Shown piece by piece: positions 49,809-57,148 of a DNA stretch of 64,000 bases. A program made the position numbers and the translations under genes. The notes below the pieces were generated by a model that was not told where the DNA came from, did no database searches, and saw only the letters and a program-made list of their open reading frames with translations. Source of the stretch: a virus; the IMG/VR virus record IMGVR_UViG_3300015371_000015, positions 1-64,000 of that record; one strand, 5' to 3'. The first letter of the stretch is position 1. Each line of letters opens with the position of its first letter.

Positions 49809-50212
49809 GCCAAGCCGACCATGTCGAGACGCTCGACACTCCCATGCCGGTATATTTGCCGGGGCAATCTCGAGACTGGCATCGGTACTCGGGCATCGCC
49901 AAGATCAGCAAGACCGGCGACATCGTCATCAAGCTGATGGACAAGCGTGCAGCAGTCGGTCTGATCGACATGGCGCTTGAGAAGAATCTCCTCGCGGTCT
50001 CCTTCGACTACAAGCTGAGCGAAAAGCAGGTCGAGGAGCTGAATCAGAGGTACACCAAGAAGATCGTGTCCCGAGTGGGAGCACATCCTATCCAGGCTGA
50101 CGGTAAAGACGTAGGTACGGCCTATTTCTTCACTGACGGCACCATCCAGGTCAAGCTTGACGGCAACGACCTGACCTACACCATCGACTCAACCCAGAAG
50201 AAGGACGTATGA
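49805..50212 (+). CDS. Hypothetical protein
   Basis: 135 aa, ATGA overlap with thyA. Beta-rich first part (SRDWHRYSGIAKISKTGDIV), helix AAVGLIDMALEKNLLAVSFD, and C-terminal strands DVGTAYFFTDGTIQVKLDG. Overlaps the next gene by 4 bases, so co-translated with it. Not recognised. Confidence 0.6.
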   Translation: MSQADHVETLDTPMPVYLPGQSRDWHRYSGIAKISKTGDIVIKLMDKRAAVGLIDMALEKNLLAVSFDYKLSEKQVEELNQRYTKKIVSRVGAHPIQADGKDVGTAYFFTDGTIQVKLDGNDLTYTIDSTQKKDV

Positions 50213-50676
50213 CACTGCAGCGATTCCGCCACGTACCTAACGAGATCGTGGCTGTTCAGTACACCGGCAAGAACGCGGGCGAGATCATCGACATCTTCGG
50301 CCTTGGCAAGATCTCTGAGACTGTCAGCGCGGTCGATGACGAGAATGTGCTGGAGTTCGTCACGGCGCACGGAGACGTCGCTTACGCCCGCTCCGGCGAC
50401 TGGGTCGTCCCCGACTCCAAGCCGGACACGTTCTACCCCATCTTGGGAGAGGTCTTCGAAGACACTTATCTCGAGGTGGGCGAGGATGCGCCCAAGGAGA
50501 CTCTGTCCATGCCGTGGCCGCGCATCGTCACGGGTCAGCCGGTGACCGCAGCCATGCTCAAGGAGGCTTGGACGGAGTTCATGACGCCTCTGCAGGAGGC
50601 TGGTCGTGGCTCGGAGCCGAATGTCCAGGTCATGCTCGCGGTCCTCCGTCACGTCTACGGCGGAATGCAGGGTTAG
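50209..50676 (+). CDS. Conserved phage protein (SGDWVVPDSKPDTFYP type)
   Basis: 155 aa, ATGA overlap. N-terminal half carries IVAVQYTG, ARSGDWVVPDSKPDTFYPI and EVFEDTYLEV, a widespread small phage beta domain of unknown role. The second half is helical (AAMLKEAWTEFMTPLQEAG). Function unknown. Confidence 0.6.
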   Translation: MTLQRFRHVPNEIVAVQYTGKNAGEIIDIFGLGKISETVSAVDDENVLEFVTAHGDVAYARSGDWVVPDSKPDTFYPILGEVFEDTYLEVGEDAPKETLSMPWPRIVTGQPVTAAMLKEAWTEFMTPLQEAGRGSEPNVQVMLAVLRHVYGGMQG

Positions 50677-50687
50677 GAAGGAGCTAG

Positions 50688-51272
50688 ATGACAGACCTTA
50701 GTGATGGCTTCGGTGACGATCTATCGATCGAAGAACGAATCATCGCTAACGAACGGCTGCTGAAACTCAAGGCAGCTGAGCGAAACAGAATCCCTGAATT
50801 CTGGGACGACGTGTTGCAGGAAGGCCGCATCGTCCAATGGCAAGTCATGGAGAAGAGACCCGAGGCTGCGCCTGCCTATATTTCCGCGTCCATGTCAAAT
50901 CGGATACAGGAAGTGATCAATAGACAGACGTGGACCGGGTATGAGTCAAGACACGGACGTCCTACGGATCCCATCCGACGCAAAGACCGAGACTCATTCG
51001 ATGATCCTGACTTCCACACCGTGGCAAGCGCTGCCGAGACCTTAGACAAGGTCATATTTGCTTACCACCACGGAGAGATTCTACAAGCTCTCAACTCGCT
51101 CACTGAGCGACAGCGAGAGTACGTATATTTGCGATTCTGGCAAGGCCTGACCAATCCAGAGATCGCTGCACGCTTCGAGATGTCCAGATCGGCTGTCGAG
51201 CGTGAATGGAACACCAAGACCAAGCCTGCTCTACTCGAGCAGCTGGAACACTTGCACGAACTAGTGGGTTGA
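50688..51272 (+). CDS. Sigma-factor-like protein
   Basis: 194 aa, AAGGAG before the ATG. Region-4 helix-turn-helix is clear: ALNSLTERQREYVYLRFWQG, LTNPEIAARFEMSRSAVERE (about 138-178). Upstream helices include LQEGRIVQWQVMEKRPEAA and PAYISASMSNRIQEVINRQT, which is like sigma region 2 (FxxxxxxNRI). An alternative sigma factor for the class-29 promoters is a reasonable hypothesis but is not shown. Confidence 0.65.
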   Translation: MTDLSDGFGDDLSIEERIIANERLLKLKAAERNRIPEFWDDVLQEGRIVQWQVMEKRPEAAPAYISASMSNRIQEVINRQTWTGYESRHGRPTDPIRRKDRDSFDDPDFHTVASAAETLDKVIFAYHHGEILQALNSLTERQREYVYLRFWQGLTNPEIAARFEMSRSAVEREWNTKTKPALLEQLEHLHELVG

Positions 51273-51283
51273 GAGGGGGATAT

Positions 51284-51490
51284 ATGTGGCGGCGAAACAA
51301 GATCAACGCAGAAGAGGTCCAGGCTCTTCTTGATCAACTCGATGTGAAGCTTGCAAACGTCAAGTCGGCAACGGAGGCGCTCAATCGAGCCGCCATTGCT
51401 TCTGGTACGGCGGAAAAGCAGCTGAAGGCGACTATCGAACGTGCTGAAGCGGCGAACGCAAGGCTGAGGCGTAGTACTCAGGGTCGGTAA
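51284..51490 (+). CDS. Small coiled-coil protein
   Basis: 68 aa from ATG 51284, GAGAGGGGG upstream. Almost wholly helical with heptad pattern (EVQALLDQLDVKLANVKSA, AEKQLKATIERAEAANARLR). Function unknown; between sigma-like and SSB-like genes. Confidence 0.6.
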   Translation: MWRRNKINAEEVQALLDQLDVKLANVKSATEALNRAAIASGTAEKQLKATIERAEAANARLRRSTQGR

Positions 51491-51517
51491 CAACTATCTA
51501 TCGAGGAGATCATCTAC

Positions 51518-52057
51518 ATGACAAAGGACGTCGTCAATCGCCCGTTGCGGGGCATCGCATATCACGAGGCTGCGGTGCACTACAACAAGGAGATGGCGAA
51601 GGTGGCCCGGGCACTGGCCAAGTCCGAGGATACTCCAGACAAGCAGCTTGCACGTGCTGCTCGTGATCTGGCGAACTCCGACGAGGTATCGGACAAGGAG
51701 GTCAAGCGTTGGTGTAACTCCGTTGCGAAGCAGCACGAAGAGGCTGCTCGTGAACAGGAGCGAAGTCTGCGAGCCATCGCCAAGCAGCACGACGAGCACG
51801 TGGTCGTACACGAGCGAACACTGCGAAAGCTTCGAAAGAAGAAGCAAGAGAAGAAGCCGTACAACAAGAACAAGCCGCGCAAGACAACCGCCGGCCCCAA
51901 GCCCGGCCCTCCGCCGAATCGGAAGGAGGTGCCGAGTGTGCACGACAAGAACCAGACTCCTGCTCGGCCCATCCCCCGTGATCCGCGGTTGGGTCGAAAC
52001 CCTGCTGCCCGAACTGGCGTAGGGACGAACATCGAGAAGCAGGAGGCTTCAGCATGA
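51518..52057 (+). CDS. Basic helical protein
   Basis: 179 aa, GAGGAG upstream. Helical first 110 residues (YNKEMAKVARALAKSEDTPD, KQHDEHVVVHERTLRKLRKK), then a Lys/Pro-rich disordered tail. Likely binds nucleic acid or a partner through the basic region. Overlaps the SSB-like gene by 4 bases. Confidence 0.6.
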   Translation: MTKDVVNRPLRGIAYHEAAVHYNKEMAKVARALAKSEDTPDKQLARAARDLANSDEVSDKEVKRWCNSVAKQHEEAAREQERSLRAIAKQHDEHVVVHERTLRKLRKKKQEKKPYNKNKPRKTTAGPKPGPPPNRKEVPSVHDKNQTPARPIPRDPRLGRNPAARTGVGTNIEKQEASA

Positions 52058-52542
52058 CCGAAAGTCCAGATCGCCCCGGGTGGATTCCCAAGCTGGAGAT
52101 TGCAGACGCCCAGATCAAGTGGGTGTTCTCGCACTTCGACGGACGTGAAGACACGTTCAACCAGGAAGGCGACCACAACTTCACTGTCATCATCCCCGAG
52201 CGTGAGGCGCTCGAGCTCAAGGAGCAGGGATGGTCGATCCGTGAGGTACCGGGGTACGAAGAGGGCGACCCGCCGGAGTTCCTCCTCAAGGTCAAGATCT
52301 CCTCGCGTTTCTTCGACGAGCTGAAGATCTACCTCATCAAGAACAACCGCAAGTACCGCGCTGAGAAGCGTGACCTTGCAGACATCAAGCGCTCGACGAC
52401 CACCAGGATCGATCTGGTCATCAAGCCGTCTCGATGGACCCACGGCAACAACTCGGGCGTCACCGCCTACGTCGAGGAGCTGTACGCTCACATCGAGCAG
52501 TCGCGCTTCGCCGACATGTACGACGACCTGGAGACCATCTGA
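52054..52542 (+). CDS. Single-stranded DNA-binding-like protein
   Basis: 162 aa (ATGA overlap). LEIADAQIKWVFSHFDGRED, DHNFTVIIPEREALELKEQG, LLKVKISSRFF, STTTRIDLVIKPSRWTHGNN and VTAYVEELYAHIEQS match a phage OB-fold family commonly taken as SSB. The acidic C-terminus (FADMYDDLETI) is typical of SSBs that recruit partners. Fits the replication block. Confidence 0.65.
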   Translation: MTESPDRPGWIPKLEIADAQIKWVFSHFDGREDTFNQEGDHNFTVIIPEREALELKEQGWSIREVPGYEEGDPPEFLLKVKISSRFFDELKIYLIKNNRKYRAEKRDLADIKRSTTTRIDLVIKPSRWTHGNNSGVTAYVEELYAHIEQSRFADMYDDLETI

Positions 52543-52664
52543 TGCGACGCAATCAGGGTACTCAGGCAAAGGACCGCACGCGCTCCCGTCGCTTTCGAGC
52601 CGGTAGCCGTCGGAACAAGAAGCTGAGGAACGTAGGTTCTTTCGGCTCGGACCGGAGGGCATAA
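52542..52664 (+). CDS. 40-residue very basic protein
   Basis: ATG 52542 shares one base with the SSB-like stop region (TGATG). RRNQGTQAKDRTRSRRFRAG and RRNKKLRNVG give about 15 Arg/Lys in 40 residues, so nucleic-acid binding is likely. Upstream region of the preceding gene supplies the ribosome site. Confidence 0.55.
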   Translation: MRRNQGTQAKDRTRSRRFRAGSRRNKKLRNVGSFGSDRRA

Positions 52665-52669
52665 GCGAT

Positions 52670-52810
52670 ATGCTCGTCTGGGTCTATTACTCCAAGGATG
52701 GTCATTCTTGGGTATCTCAAACCTCGGAGGAGGAGGCGCAAGTAGCGTCTGAAACTCAACCTTCTCACATCTATTTCTTCGCGGAGCTTGACGAGCTACA
52801 GGCAGCATAG
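52670..52810 (+). CDS. 46-residue hypothetical protein
   Basis: ATG 52670, GGAGGG upstream. LVWVYYSKDGHSWVSQTSEE and PSHIYFFAELDELQ suggest a small beta-alpha unit. The next gene starts 2 bases after the stop. Function unknown. Confidence 0.5.
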   Translation: MLVWVYYSKDGHSWVSQTSEEEAQVASETQPSHIYFFAELDELQAA

Positions 52811-52812
52811 CC

Positions 52813-53058
52813 GTGGCGCAAGCCTACGCGATTCGGGTTACGCCGAGCAACTTCGGCGCCATATCAAGTGAGAACCCCTATTTCAACCTTGAAGAGCTCC
52901 ATGAGTGGCTAGACGCCCACGGCGACGGATATTTCATCAGAGATGAAGACCACGAGCCGTTCGATAATGTGTACATGGACATGACAATCTTCGAGGAAAT
53001 TTATCGGTTTGAGGGCTACCGCCCCGACCAAATGTTCCACCCCATCACATTCAAGTGA
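52813..53058 (+). CDS. Hypothetical protein
   Basis: 81 aa from GTG 52813. AYAIRVTPSNFGAISSENPY, NLEELHEWLDAHGDGYFIRD and YMDMTIFEEIYRFEGY. Mixed alpha/beta; aromatic-rich. No clear ribosome site, so translation may be coupled to the preceding gene. Confidence 0.55.
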   Translation: MAQAYAIRVTPSNFGAISSENPYFNLEELHEWLDAHGDGYFIRDEDHEPFDNVYMDMTIFEEIYRFEGYRPDQMFHPITFK

Positions 53059-53070
53059 ACAGGAGACACC

Positions 53071-53292
53071 ATGAGCGAGGACAACAAGTACGACGAGGTC
53101 GAGAAGGCCTCTGCTCCGCCGCAGCCCGAGAACCCCCTGGGTGAGGCCACGGATCCGGCGGCCACCGTCGGTGACGCGGTCACCAATCCCTCGGCGGTCG
53201 AGGACGCTCCGGACCCCGAGCAGGCTGCTGCGCCGGTCGAGGACGCGCCGGACCAGCCCACGCCCGAGTCGGGTAGCTCCGACGAGAGCTGA
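53071..53292 (+). CDS. Disordered acidic protein
   Basis: 73 aa, CAGGAGA upstream. Composed mainly of Pro, Ala, Glu, Asp and Ser, with two similar blocks VEDAPDPEQAAAP and VEDAPDQPTPE. No folded domain expected. A DNA-mimic or linker function is possible; nothing more can be said. Confidence 0.6.
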   Translation: MSEDNKYDEVEKASAPPQPENPLGEATDPAATVGDAVTNPSAVEDAPDPEQAAAPVEDAPDQPTPESGSSDES

Positions 53293-53383
53293 CATGTGAG
53301 CATGGGGGATCGGGATTAAAAGAACCAAGATTGGGGCCGGTACCCGCCTCAGCGCCCGGTCCCCCGTGTGCATATTTCAGAAC

Positions 53384-53412
53384 TCGCGCGAAAAACAACT
53401 TCTATAATGAGA
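53384..53412 (+). promoter_or_regulatory. Class-29 phage promoter, copy 10
   Basis: TCGCG, AACAAC and a perfect TATAAT followed by GAGA, invariant length. Confidence 0.9.
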
Positions 53413-53508
53413 CGTACTGAAGCCAATCAGTTCAAATGTCGTAAGAAGCCAACTACCGAGCTATCCCTAGCTTAACTGTAGGTTGCGAAGACGACGTCTC
53501 ATTCTTTG
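53408..53508 (+). ncRNA. Structured leader RNA
   Basis: TGAGACGT at 53408-53415 pairs with ACGTCTCA at 53494-53501. Inside are ACTGA-agccaa-TCAGT and a longer arm with CAACTAC against GTAGGTTG (one bulge) capped by AGCTA-TCCC-TAGCT. TTCTTTG follows. It lies between promoter copy 10 and the 53537 gene: small RNA or attenuator. Confidence 0.6.
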
Positions 53509-53536
53509 TTTCACTCCCACCACCTAAGGAGACAGC

Positions 53537-53794
53537 ATGGCACTTCCCGATGGAACCGGCCGCGCCGGTCGCATGATGGCCAACATGAGCTCGCTTAACC
53601 TCGGGCGACTGATGAAGGCCCTGATCGATCCCGATCGAAAGCTCAGCCCTGCGGAGAAGCACCTCGCCGAGTACGTCATGGACGAGATCGTCCCGGGCAC
53701 TCGCACTGCAGAGCACCCGAACTACAAGCACAAGGGCGACGGCAAGCCCGGGGTGAAGAAGACCAAGGAGCACTCTGGTCGACGAGCAGCCTGA
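53537..53794 (+). CDS. Hypothetical small protein
   Basis: 85 aa, TAAGGAGA before the ATG. Helical first half (RMMANMSSLNLGRLMKALID), then LSPAEKHLAEYVMDEIVPGT and a basic His/Lys-rich end. Expressed from promoter copy 10. Function unknown. A GAGTC-type hairpin (ACTCG-ACTGAG-CGAGT) follows the stop. Confidence 0.6.
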   Translation: MALPDGTGRAGRMMANMSSLNLGRLMKALIDPDRKLSPAEKHLAEYVMDEIVPGTRTAEHPNYKHKGDGKPGVKKTKEHSGRRAA

Positions 53795-54614
53795 CACTCG
53801 ACTGAGCGAGTCTAAATAGGCCTTAAGCTCAGAGCGGCCCTCTTCGGAGGGTGTGGACTGTCTGGCGAGACAGAACTTTCTCAGCGAAACTGATCTGGCA
53901 TACCGGAATCCGGCGTGCTTGCGGGAGTAGGTGTACAACTGAGGATTGGTTAAACAAAAACACGTGGTGGCAAGTTCGAGGCAGCCCTGGAGTTGGCCGC
54001 TAAGCAGTCGGGTCTCCAGCCCTCTCGGTCTCTGACTCTTCATAGAGAAGAACCGAGGCACTACCACCGCTCGCCCAGCACCTGAGGCGTGCAATAAACG
54101 GGGTGGCCCCAGTATCAGGCCATGTCAAAAGGCACCCCACCTTGACGTATGTCATATTTGTTAGAGACCTAGGAGGTGAGAGCGATGCAAGCCCGAGGGT
54201 TGTAATCACCCTCCTACAAGTCAACATAGTCTTGGTCATGGCAAGGACCCCCATTACGATGGTAAGGCCCCTCCCATGATCATATTCGCATGGAGGCACT
54301 ACACTCCGTGCGGCAAACCCGTCCCCTACAAACACCCAAGCTTCCGCATAGACGGTCATGAACGTAAAAGCGGACTGCTGAACTCTAGTGAGCCCAGACA
54401 ACCTGCGTAGCGGCTTTATGTGGCGCCATCAGGAATCTGCAAGCCTAGAGCAACTGGAGCGGCCCATAGTGGCCTGGTTACAAATGCACGAGACAAGCAC
54501 ACCGGTCAGGTTAATGTATCCATATTCGTTGTGAATCACTGGACTAAACTGAACCGCGTACATGAGGTGAGCTGCCACCATGGTTGATTCCAAGCGCAGT
54601 GAAGTTTAAGCATT
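53795..54614 (+). other. 820-base structured non-coding region
   Basis: No credible reading frame. Many perfect hairpins: CTCGGT/ACCGAG at about 54022-54052 with inner TCTCT/AGAGA; GGGGTG/CACCCC around TGGCC/GGCCA at about 54098-54141; TAGGAGG/CCTCCTA near 54170-54214 with competing GAGGGT/ACCCTC; GCATGGAG/CTCCGTGC at about 54287-54312. Contains CATATTTG and CATATTCG elements at about 54149, 54281 and 54517. Probably several RNAs of unknown class. Confidence 0.55.
53833..54001 (+). ncRNA. Multi-hairpin RNA candidate
   Basis: AGCGG at 53833-53837 pairs with CCGCT at 53997-54001. Inside stand four clean hairpins in a row: CCCTC-TTCG-GAGGG, CTGTCT-GGCG-AGACAG (53858-53873), TCAG-CGAAA-CTGA (53881-53893) and GCATaCCGG-AAT-CCGGcGTGC. 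It is not a match to RNase P RNA or tmRNA by eye. Confidence 0.5.
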
Positions 54615-54615
54615 A

Positions 54616-54746
54616 CCCGTTCGGGTCGAATGCAGTCGGTTAACTTGAGTTATTGGTTCGAGTCCAATATGCCTTCTTTGAGGGCATTGGCGCAATTGGC
54701 AGCGCAAAGTACATAAAACCCGGCAGCACCCTTACATCCGAACGGG
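54616..54746 (+). ncRNA. Y-RNA-like RNA A with permuted tRNA head
   Basis: Stem 1 CCCGTTCGG (54616) with CCGAACGGG (54738), 9 pairs. Then GTCGAA on the 5' side and TTACAT on the 3' side. Stem 2 TGC-TCGG with CCGG-GCA. Then TTAAC. The 5' strand GGGTCGAATGCAGTCGG resembles vertebrate Y RNA GGUCCGAGUGCAGUGG. Head: T arm ATTGG-TTCGAGT-CCAAT, closed acceptor ATGCCTTC-TTT-GAGGGCAT, D arm GCGC-AATTGGCA-GCGC. Ends 30 bases before the Ro60 gene. Confidence 0.9.
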
Positions 54747-54775
54747 CTTCATCTATCCCACGCAGAGGAGAACGC

Positions 54776-56548
54776 ATGACCACGACTGACCCGTACGCGG
54801 GTTTCGGTACGCGACAGACCCACCAGCAGCACCGTGCTCCCGACCGACCGGAGCAGGTCAAGAACAACGCCGGCGGCTACGTCTTCCAGATCGATCCCCT
54901 GACCCAGCTCAAGCGGTTCCTGACCATCGGGACCGTCGGGGGATCCTACTACGTCGGCGAGAAGGAACTGACCCGTGAGAACGGTGAGATGATCCTGAGC
55001 TTCACGCGCAACCCCACCACGCACGCCCAGCTCGTCGACACCATCGTCGAGATCAGTCTCGCGGGCCGTGCACCCAAGCAGAACCCCACGCTGTTCGCCT
55101 TGGCCATCGCGTGCCAGCACGGCGACACCGCTTCCAAGCAGTACGCGCGCAAGCAGCTCACGAAGGTCGTCCGCACCGGTACCCACCTGTTCCTCTTCGT
55201 GGGTTACGTCCGGCAGTTCGGTGGCTGGAATCGTGGCATGCGGCGTGCAATCGGTGCGTGGTACTCCGAGAAGGACCCGGACAAGCTGGCCTACCAGCTG
55301 ATCAAGTACCGGCGTAGGAACGACCTCACCCACCGTGATGTCTTGCGGATGGCTCACCCGAAGATCAAGATGGACGAGGTCAACGAGCGGATCGCCATGC
55401 TCGATGCCGCGTTCCGGGCGAACGAGGACGACCCGAACACCAAGGAGCTCATGGCGGATGCTCTTCGGGCTCGCAACGAGCGGCTGAAGCTCCGGTCGAA
55501 CATCGACTGGACCATCAAGTACCAGAACCGGGACTACTCGGCGCTGGAGGGTGGAACCTCGAAGATCATCGAGGCGTTCGAGGCCTGCTGGCGTGAGCCG
55601 GAGAACATCCCGGCAATCATCAGCGACAACCCGGGGCTCCCCTGGGAGGCCTTGCCGGACGAGGCTCTGACCAAGGTGGAGACGTGGGACCGGCTGCTGG
55701 ACAACGGCATGCCCATCCACGCTCTGCTGCGTCAGCTCCCCCGTCTGACCAACCTCGGGATGCTGCCTCCGATGGGGGCCGGGCGTACGGACGATGTCAT
55801 CCACCAGCTCCTGAACCGTGAGGCGCTGGAGAGGGCTCGGATGCACCCGATCAACGTCCTGGTGGCGCTCAAGACCTATGCCTCCGGGCAGGGCGAGCGC
55901 AACCACTGGTCGCCGAACACCAAGATCATCGACGCGCTGGACGAGATGTTCTACCGCTCGTTCGGTTTCATCGAGCCCACAGGCAAGCGCATCTTGCAGG
56001 CCTGTGACATCTCGTACTCGATGATGGGAGCGAGGACCTTCGGTGGGAAGAAGCCTTTCCCGCTCTCACCGGCTGAGATCACCGGTGCGATGGCGTTGGC
56101 GACGGCTCACATCGAGCCCAACCACCACATCGTCGGGTTCTCCTCGCTCTCGGGGCAGAACAACCGGGATCCGCGGGACTCGAAGCTGATCGACCTCAAC
56201 ATCAGCAAGCGGCAGCGCATGGACGACGTCATCAACACGATGTACAACCGGACCTTCGGTGGTACGGACGTCGCGCTGCCCATGGTCGCCGCCTTGGAGC
56301 ACGGGTGGAAGATCGACACGTTCGTGATCTACACGGACAACGAGACCTGGCACGGGGATATTCATCCTCACCAGGCGCTCGAGCGTTACCGCCGGCAGAC
56401 CGGAATCGACGCACGCCTCGTGGTGTGTGCGATGTCTGCCTCCCACTTCAGTGTGGCCGACCCGAAGGACCCCCGTCAGCTCGACATCAGCGGCTTCGAC
56501 AGCGCGATGCCTCAGCTGATCTCGGAGTTCTCGGCCGGCAACATCTGA
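54776..56548 (+). CDS. rsr: Ro60/TROVE-domain RNA-binding protein
   Basis: 590 aa from ATG 54776, GAGGAGA upstream. TROVE HEAT-repeat ring about 30-385 (LKRFLTIGTVGGSYYVGEKE, THLFLFVGYVRQFGGWNRGM, AIGAWYSEKDPDKLAYQLIK, YRRRNDLTHRDVLRMAHPK, EPTGKRILQACD). C-terminal vWA domain with MIDAS residues DISYSM, GGTDVALPM and VIYTDNETWHGDIHP, closely like animal Ro60. Known role of the family: binds Y RNAs and misfolded or single-stranded RNA ends, often with an exonuclease. All main landmarks are intact. Y-RNA-like genes lie on both sides. Confidence 0.97.
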   Translation: MTTTDPYAGFGTRQTHQQHRAPDRPEQVKNNAGGYVFQIDPLTQLKRFLTIGTVGGSYYVGEKELTRENGEMILSFTRNPTTHAQLVDTIVEISLAGRAPKQNPTLFALAIACQHGDTASKQYARKQLTKVVRTGTHLFLFVGYVRQFGGWNRGMRRAIGAWYSEKDPDKLAYQLIKYRRRNDLTHRDVLRMAHPKIKMDEVNERIAMLDAAFRANEDDPNTKELMADALRARNERLKLRSNIDWTIKYQNRDYSALEGGTSKIIEAFEACWREPENIPAIISDNPGLPWEALPDEALTKVETWDRLLDNGMPIHALLRQLPRLTNLGMLPPMGAGRTDDVIHQLLNREALERARMHPINVLVALKTYASGQGERNHWSPNTKIIDALDEMFYRSFGFIEPTGKRILQACDISYSMMGARTFGGKKPFPLSPAEITGAMALATAHIEPNHHIVGFSSLSGQNNRDPRDSKLIDLNISKRQRMDDVINTMYNRTFGGTDVALPMVAALEHGWKIDTFVIYTDNETWHGDIHPHQALERYRRQTGIDARLVVCAMSASHFSVADPKDPRQLDISGFDSAMPQLISEFSAGNI

Positions 56549-56560
56549 GTACGTAGAGAA

Positions 56561-56700
56561 GCAGGGCCGGGTCGAAGATGATCGGTTAACTGGATAACAT
56601 TGGTTCAATCCCAATCCAGGTCTGGGCCCACAAGCCTGCCTGGCTCGCCACTTCGGTGGCAGATGAAAACATCCGGTCGTCACCCCACATCCGGCCCTGC
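56561..56700 (+). ncRNA. Y-RNA-like RNA B, tRNA-like head with UUCG arm
   Basis: Stem 1 GCAGGGCCGG with CCGGCCCTGC, 10 pairs. GTCGAA and CCACAT side elements. Stem 2 GATGATCGG with CCGGTCGTC, 9 pairs. TTAAC follows. Head: T arm ATTGG-TTCAATC-CCAAT, acceptor-like CCAGG...CCTGG with inner GGGC/GCCT, and a third arm GCCAC-TTCG-GTGGC in place of a D arm. Begins 12 bases after the Ro60 stop. Confidence 0.88.
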
Positions 56701-56703
56701 CTC

Positions 56704-56732
56704 TCGCGTAGCAAACAACCTCCATAATAGGA
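56704..56732 (+). promoter_or_regulatory. Class-29 phage promoter, copy 11
   Basis: TCGCG, AACAAC and CATAATAGGA at the invariant length; directly after RNA B. Confidence 0.8.
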
Positions 56733-56742
56733 GGTACCTATC

Positions 56743-57003
56743 ATGCCAAATCCCGACCGCCCGTTCAAGATCAGTGACCATGCCCGAACCAAGATGAGTT
56801 TGCGCGCGATTACGAAGGACGAAGTGTTCGACACCATCCTCGCCTACGAGAAGACAGACAAGAAGAGTAACCAGAAGCGTTATTTCAAAGGACGTCTTTG
56901 CGTAGTCGTGGGAGAAGGTCGCACCTTCGACACCATCATCACCGTGCTCCTCAACGAGTTCGACACATGGACTGATCACCACGCAAGAGATCGCAAGAAG
57001 TAG
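56743..57003 (+). CDS. DUF4258/BrnT-like small protein
   Basis: 86 aa, AGGAGGTACC before the ATG. FKISDHARTKMSLRAITKDE, VFDTILAYEKTDK, RYFKGRLCVVVGEG and FDTIITVLLNEF fit the DUF4258 pattern, a RelE/BrnT-like RNase fold. No antitoxin gene is adjacent. Its place between Ro60 and the Y-RNA cluster suggests an RNA-related role, but a simple ParE-like scaffold is equally possible. Confidence 0.55.
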   Translation: MPNPDRPFKISDHARTKMSLRAITKDEVFDTILAYEKTDKKSNQKRYFKGRLCVVVGEGRTFDTIITVLLNEFDTWTDHHARDRKK

Positions 57004-57011
57004 TACCCAAG

Positions 57012-57041
57012 CCTCACCCCGTTTCCACAAGGGGTTAGGTT
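57012..57041 (+). terminator. GGTTAGGGTTT-class terminator 5
   Basis: ACCCC pairs with GGGGT around GTTTCCACAA, then TAGGTTTCG. Confidence 0.75.
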
Positions 57042-57050
57042 TCGCTGCGG

Positions 57051-57079
57051 TCGCGAGGAAAACAACGCTTGTAATGAGA
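57051..57079 (+). promoter_or_regulatory. Class-29 phage promoter, copy 12
   Basis: TCGCG, AACAAC and TGTAATGAGA; heads the RNA-only segment 57077-57884. Confidence 0.85.
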
Positions 57080-57131
57080 GGTAGGGTAGTAATACCCGGT
57101 AACCCGCCAGTTACGACCTCTTATTTCTTTG
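57077..57131 (+). ncRNA. Short three-way-junction RNA
   Basis: AGAGGT (57077-57082) pairs with ACCTCT (57116-57121) and encloses GGGTA-GTAA-TACCC and GTAAC-CCGCCA-GTTAC. TATTTCTTTG follows. Same architecture as the RNA at 37457 with unrelated stem sequences. Confidence 0.65.
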
Positions 57132-57148
57132 TCTCGGCTTGACTTAAA

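Noticed and set aside
49805-50676. Toxin-antitoxin pair
   Set aside because: Two small overlapping genes of similar size, but neither resembles a toxin or an antitoxin; the overlap is the general habit of this operon.
51580-52662. 360-codon open frame on the minus strand
   Set aside because: Complement of three well-supported + strand genes with proper starts and overlaps; no ribosome site.
53833-54001. RNase P RNA or tmRNA
   Set aside because: The conserved GAGGAAAGTCC and ACAGAAA context of RNase P and the tRNA-Ala-like end with tag frame of tmRNA could not be found.
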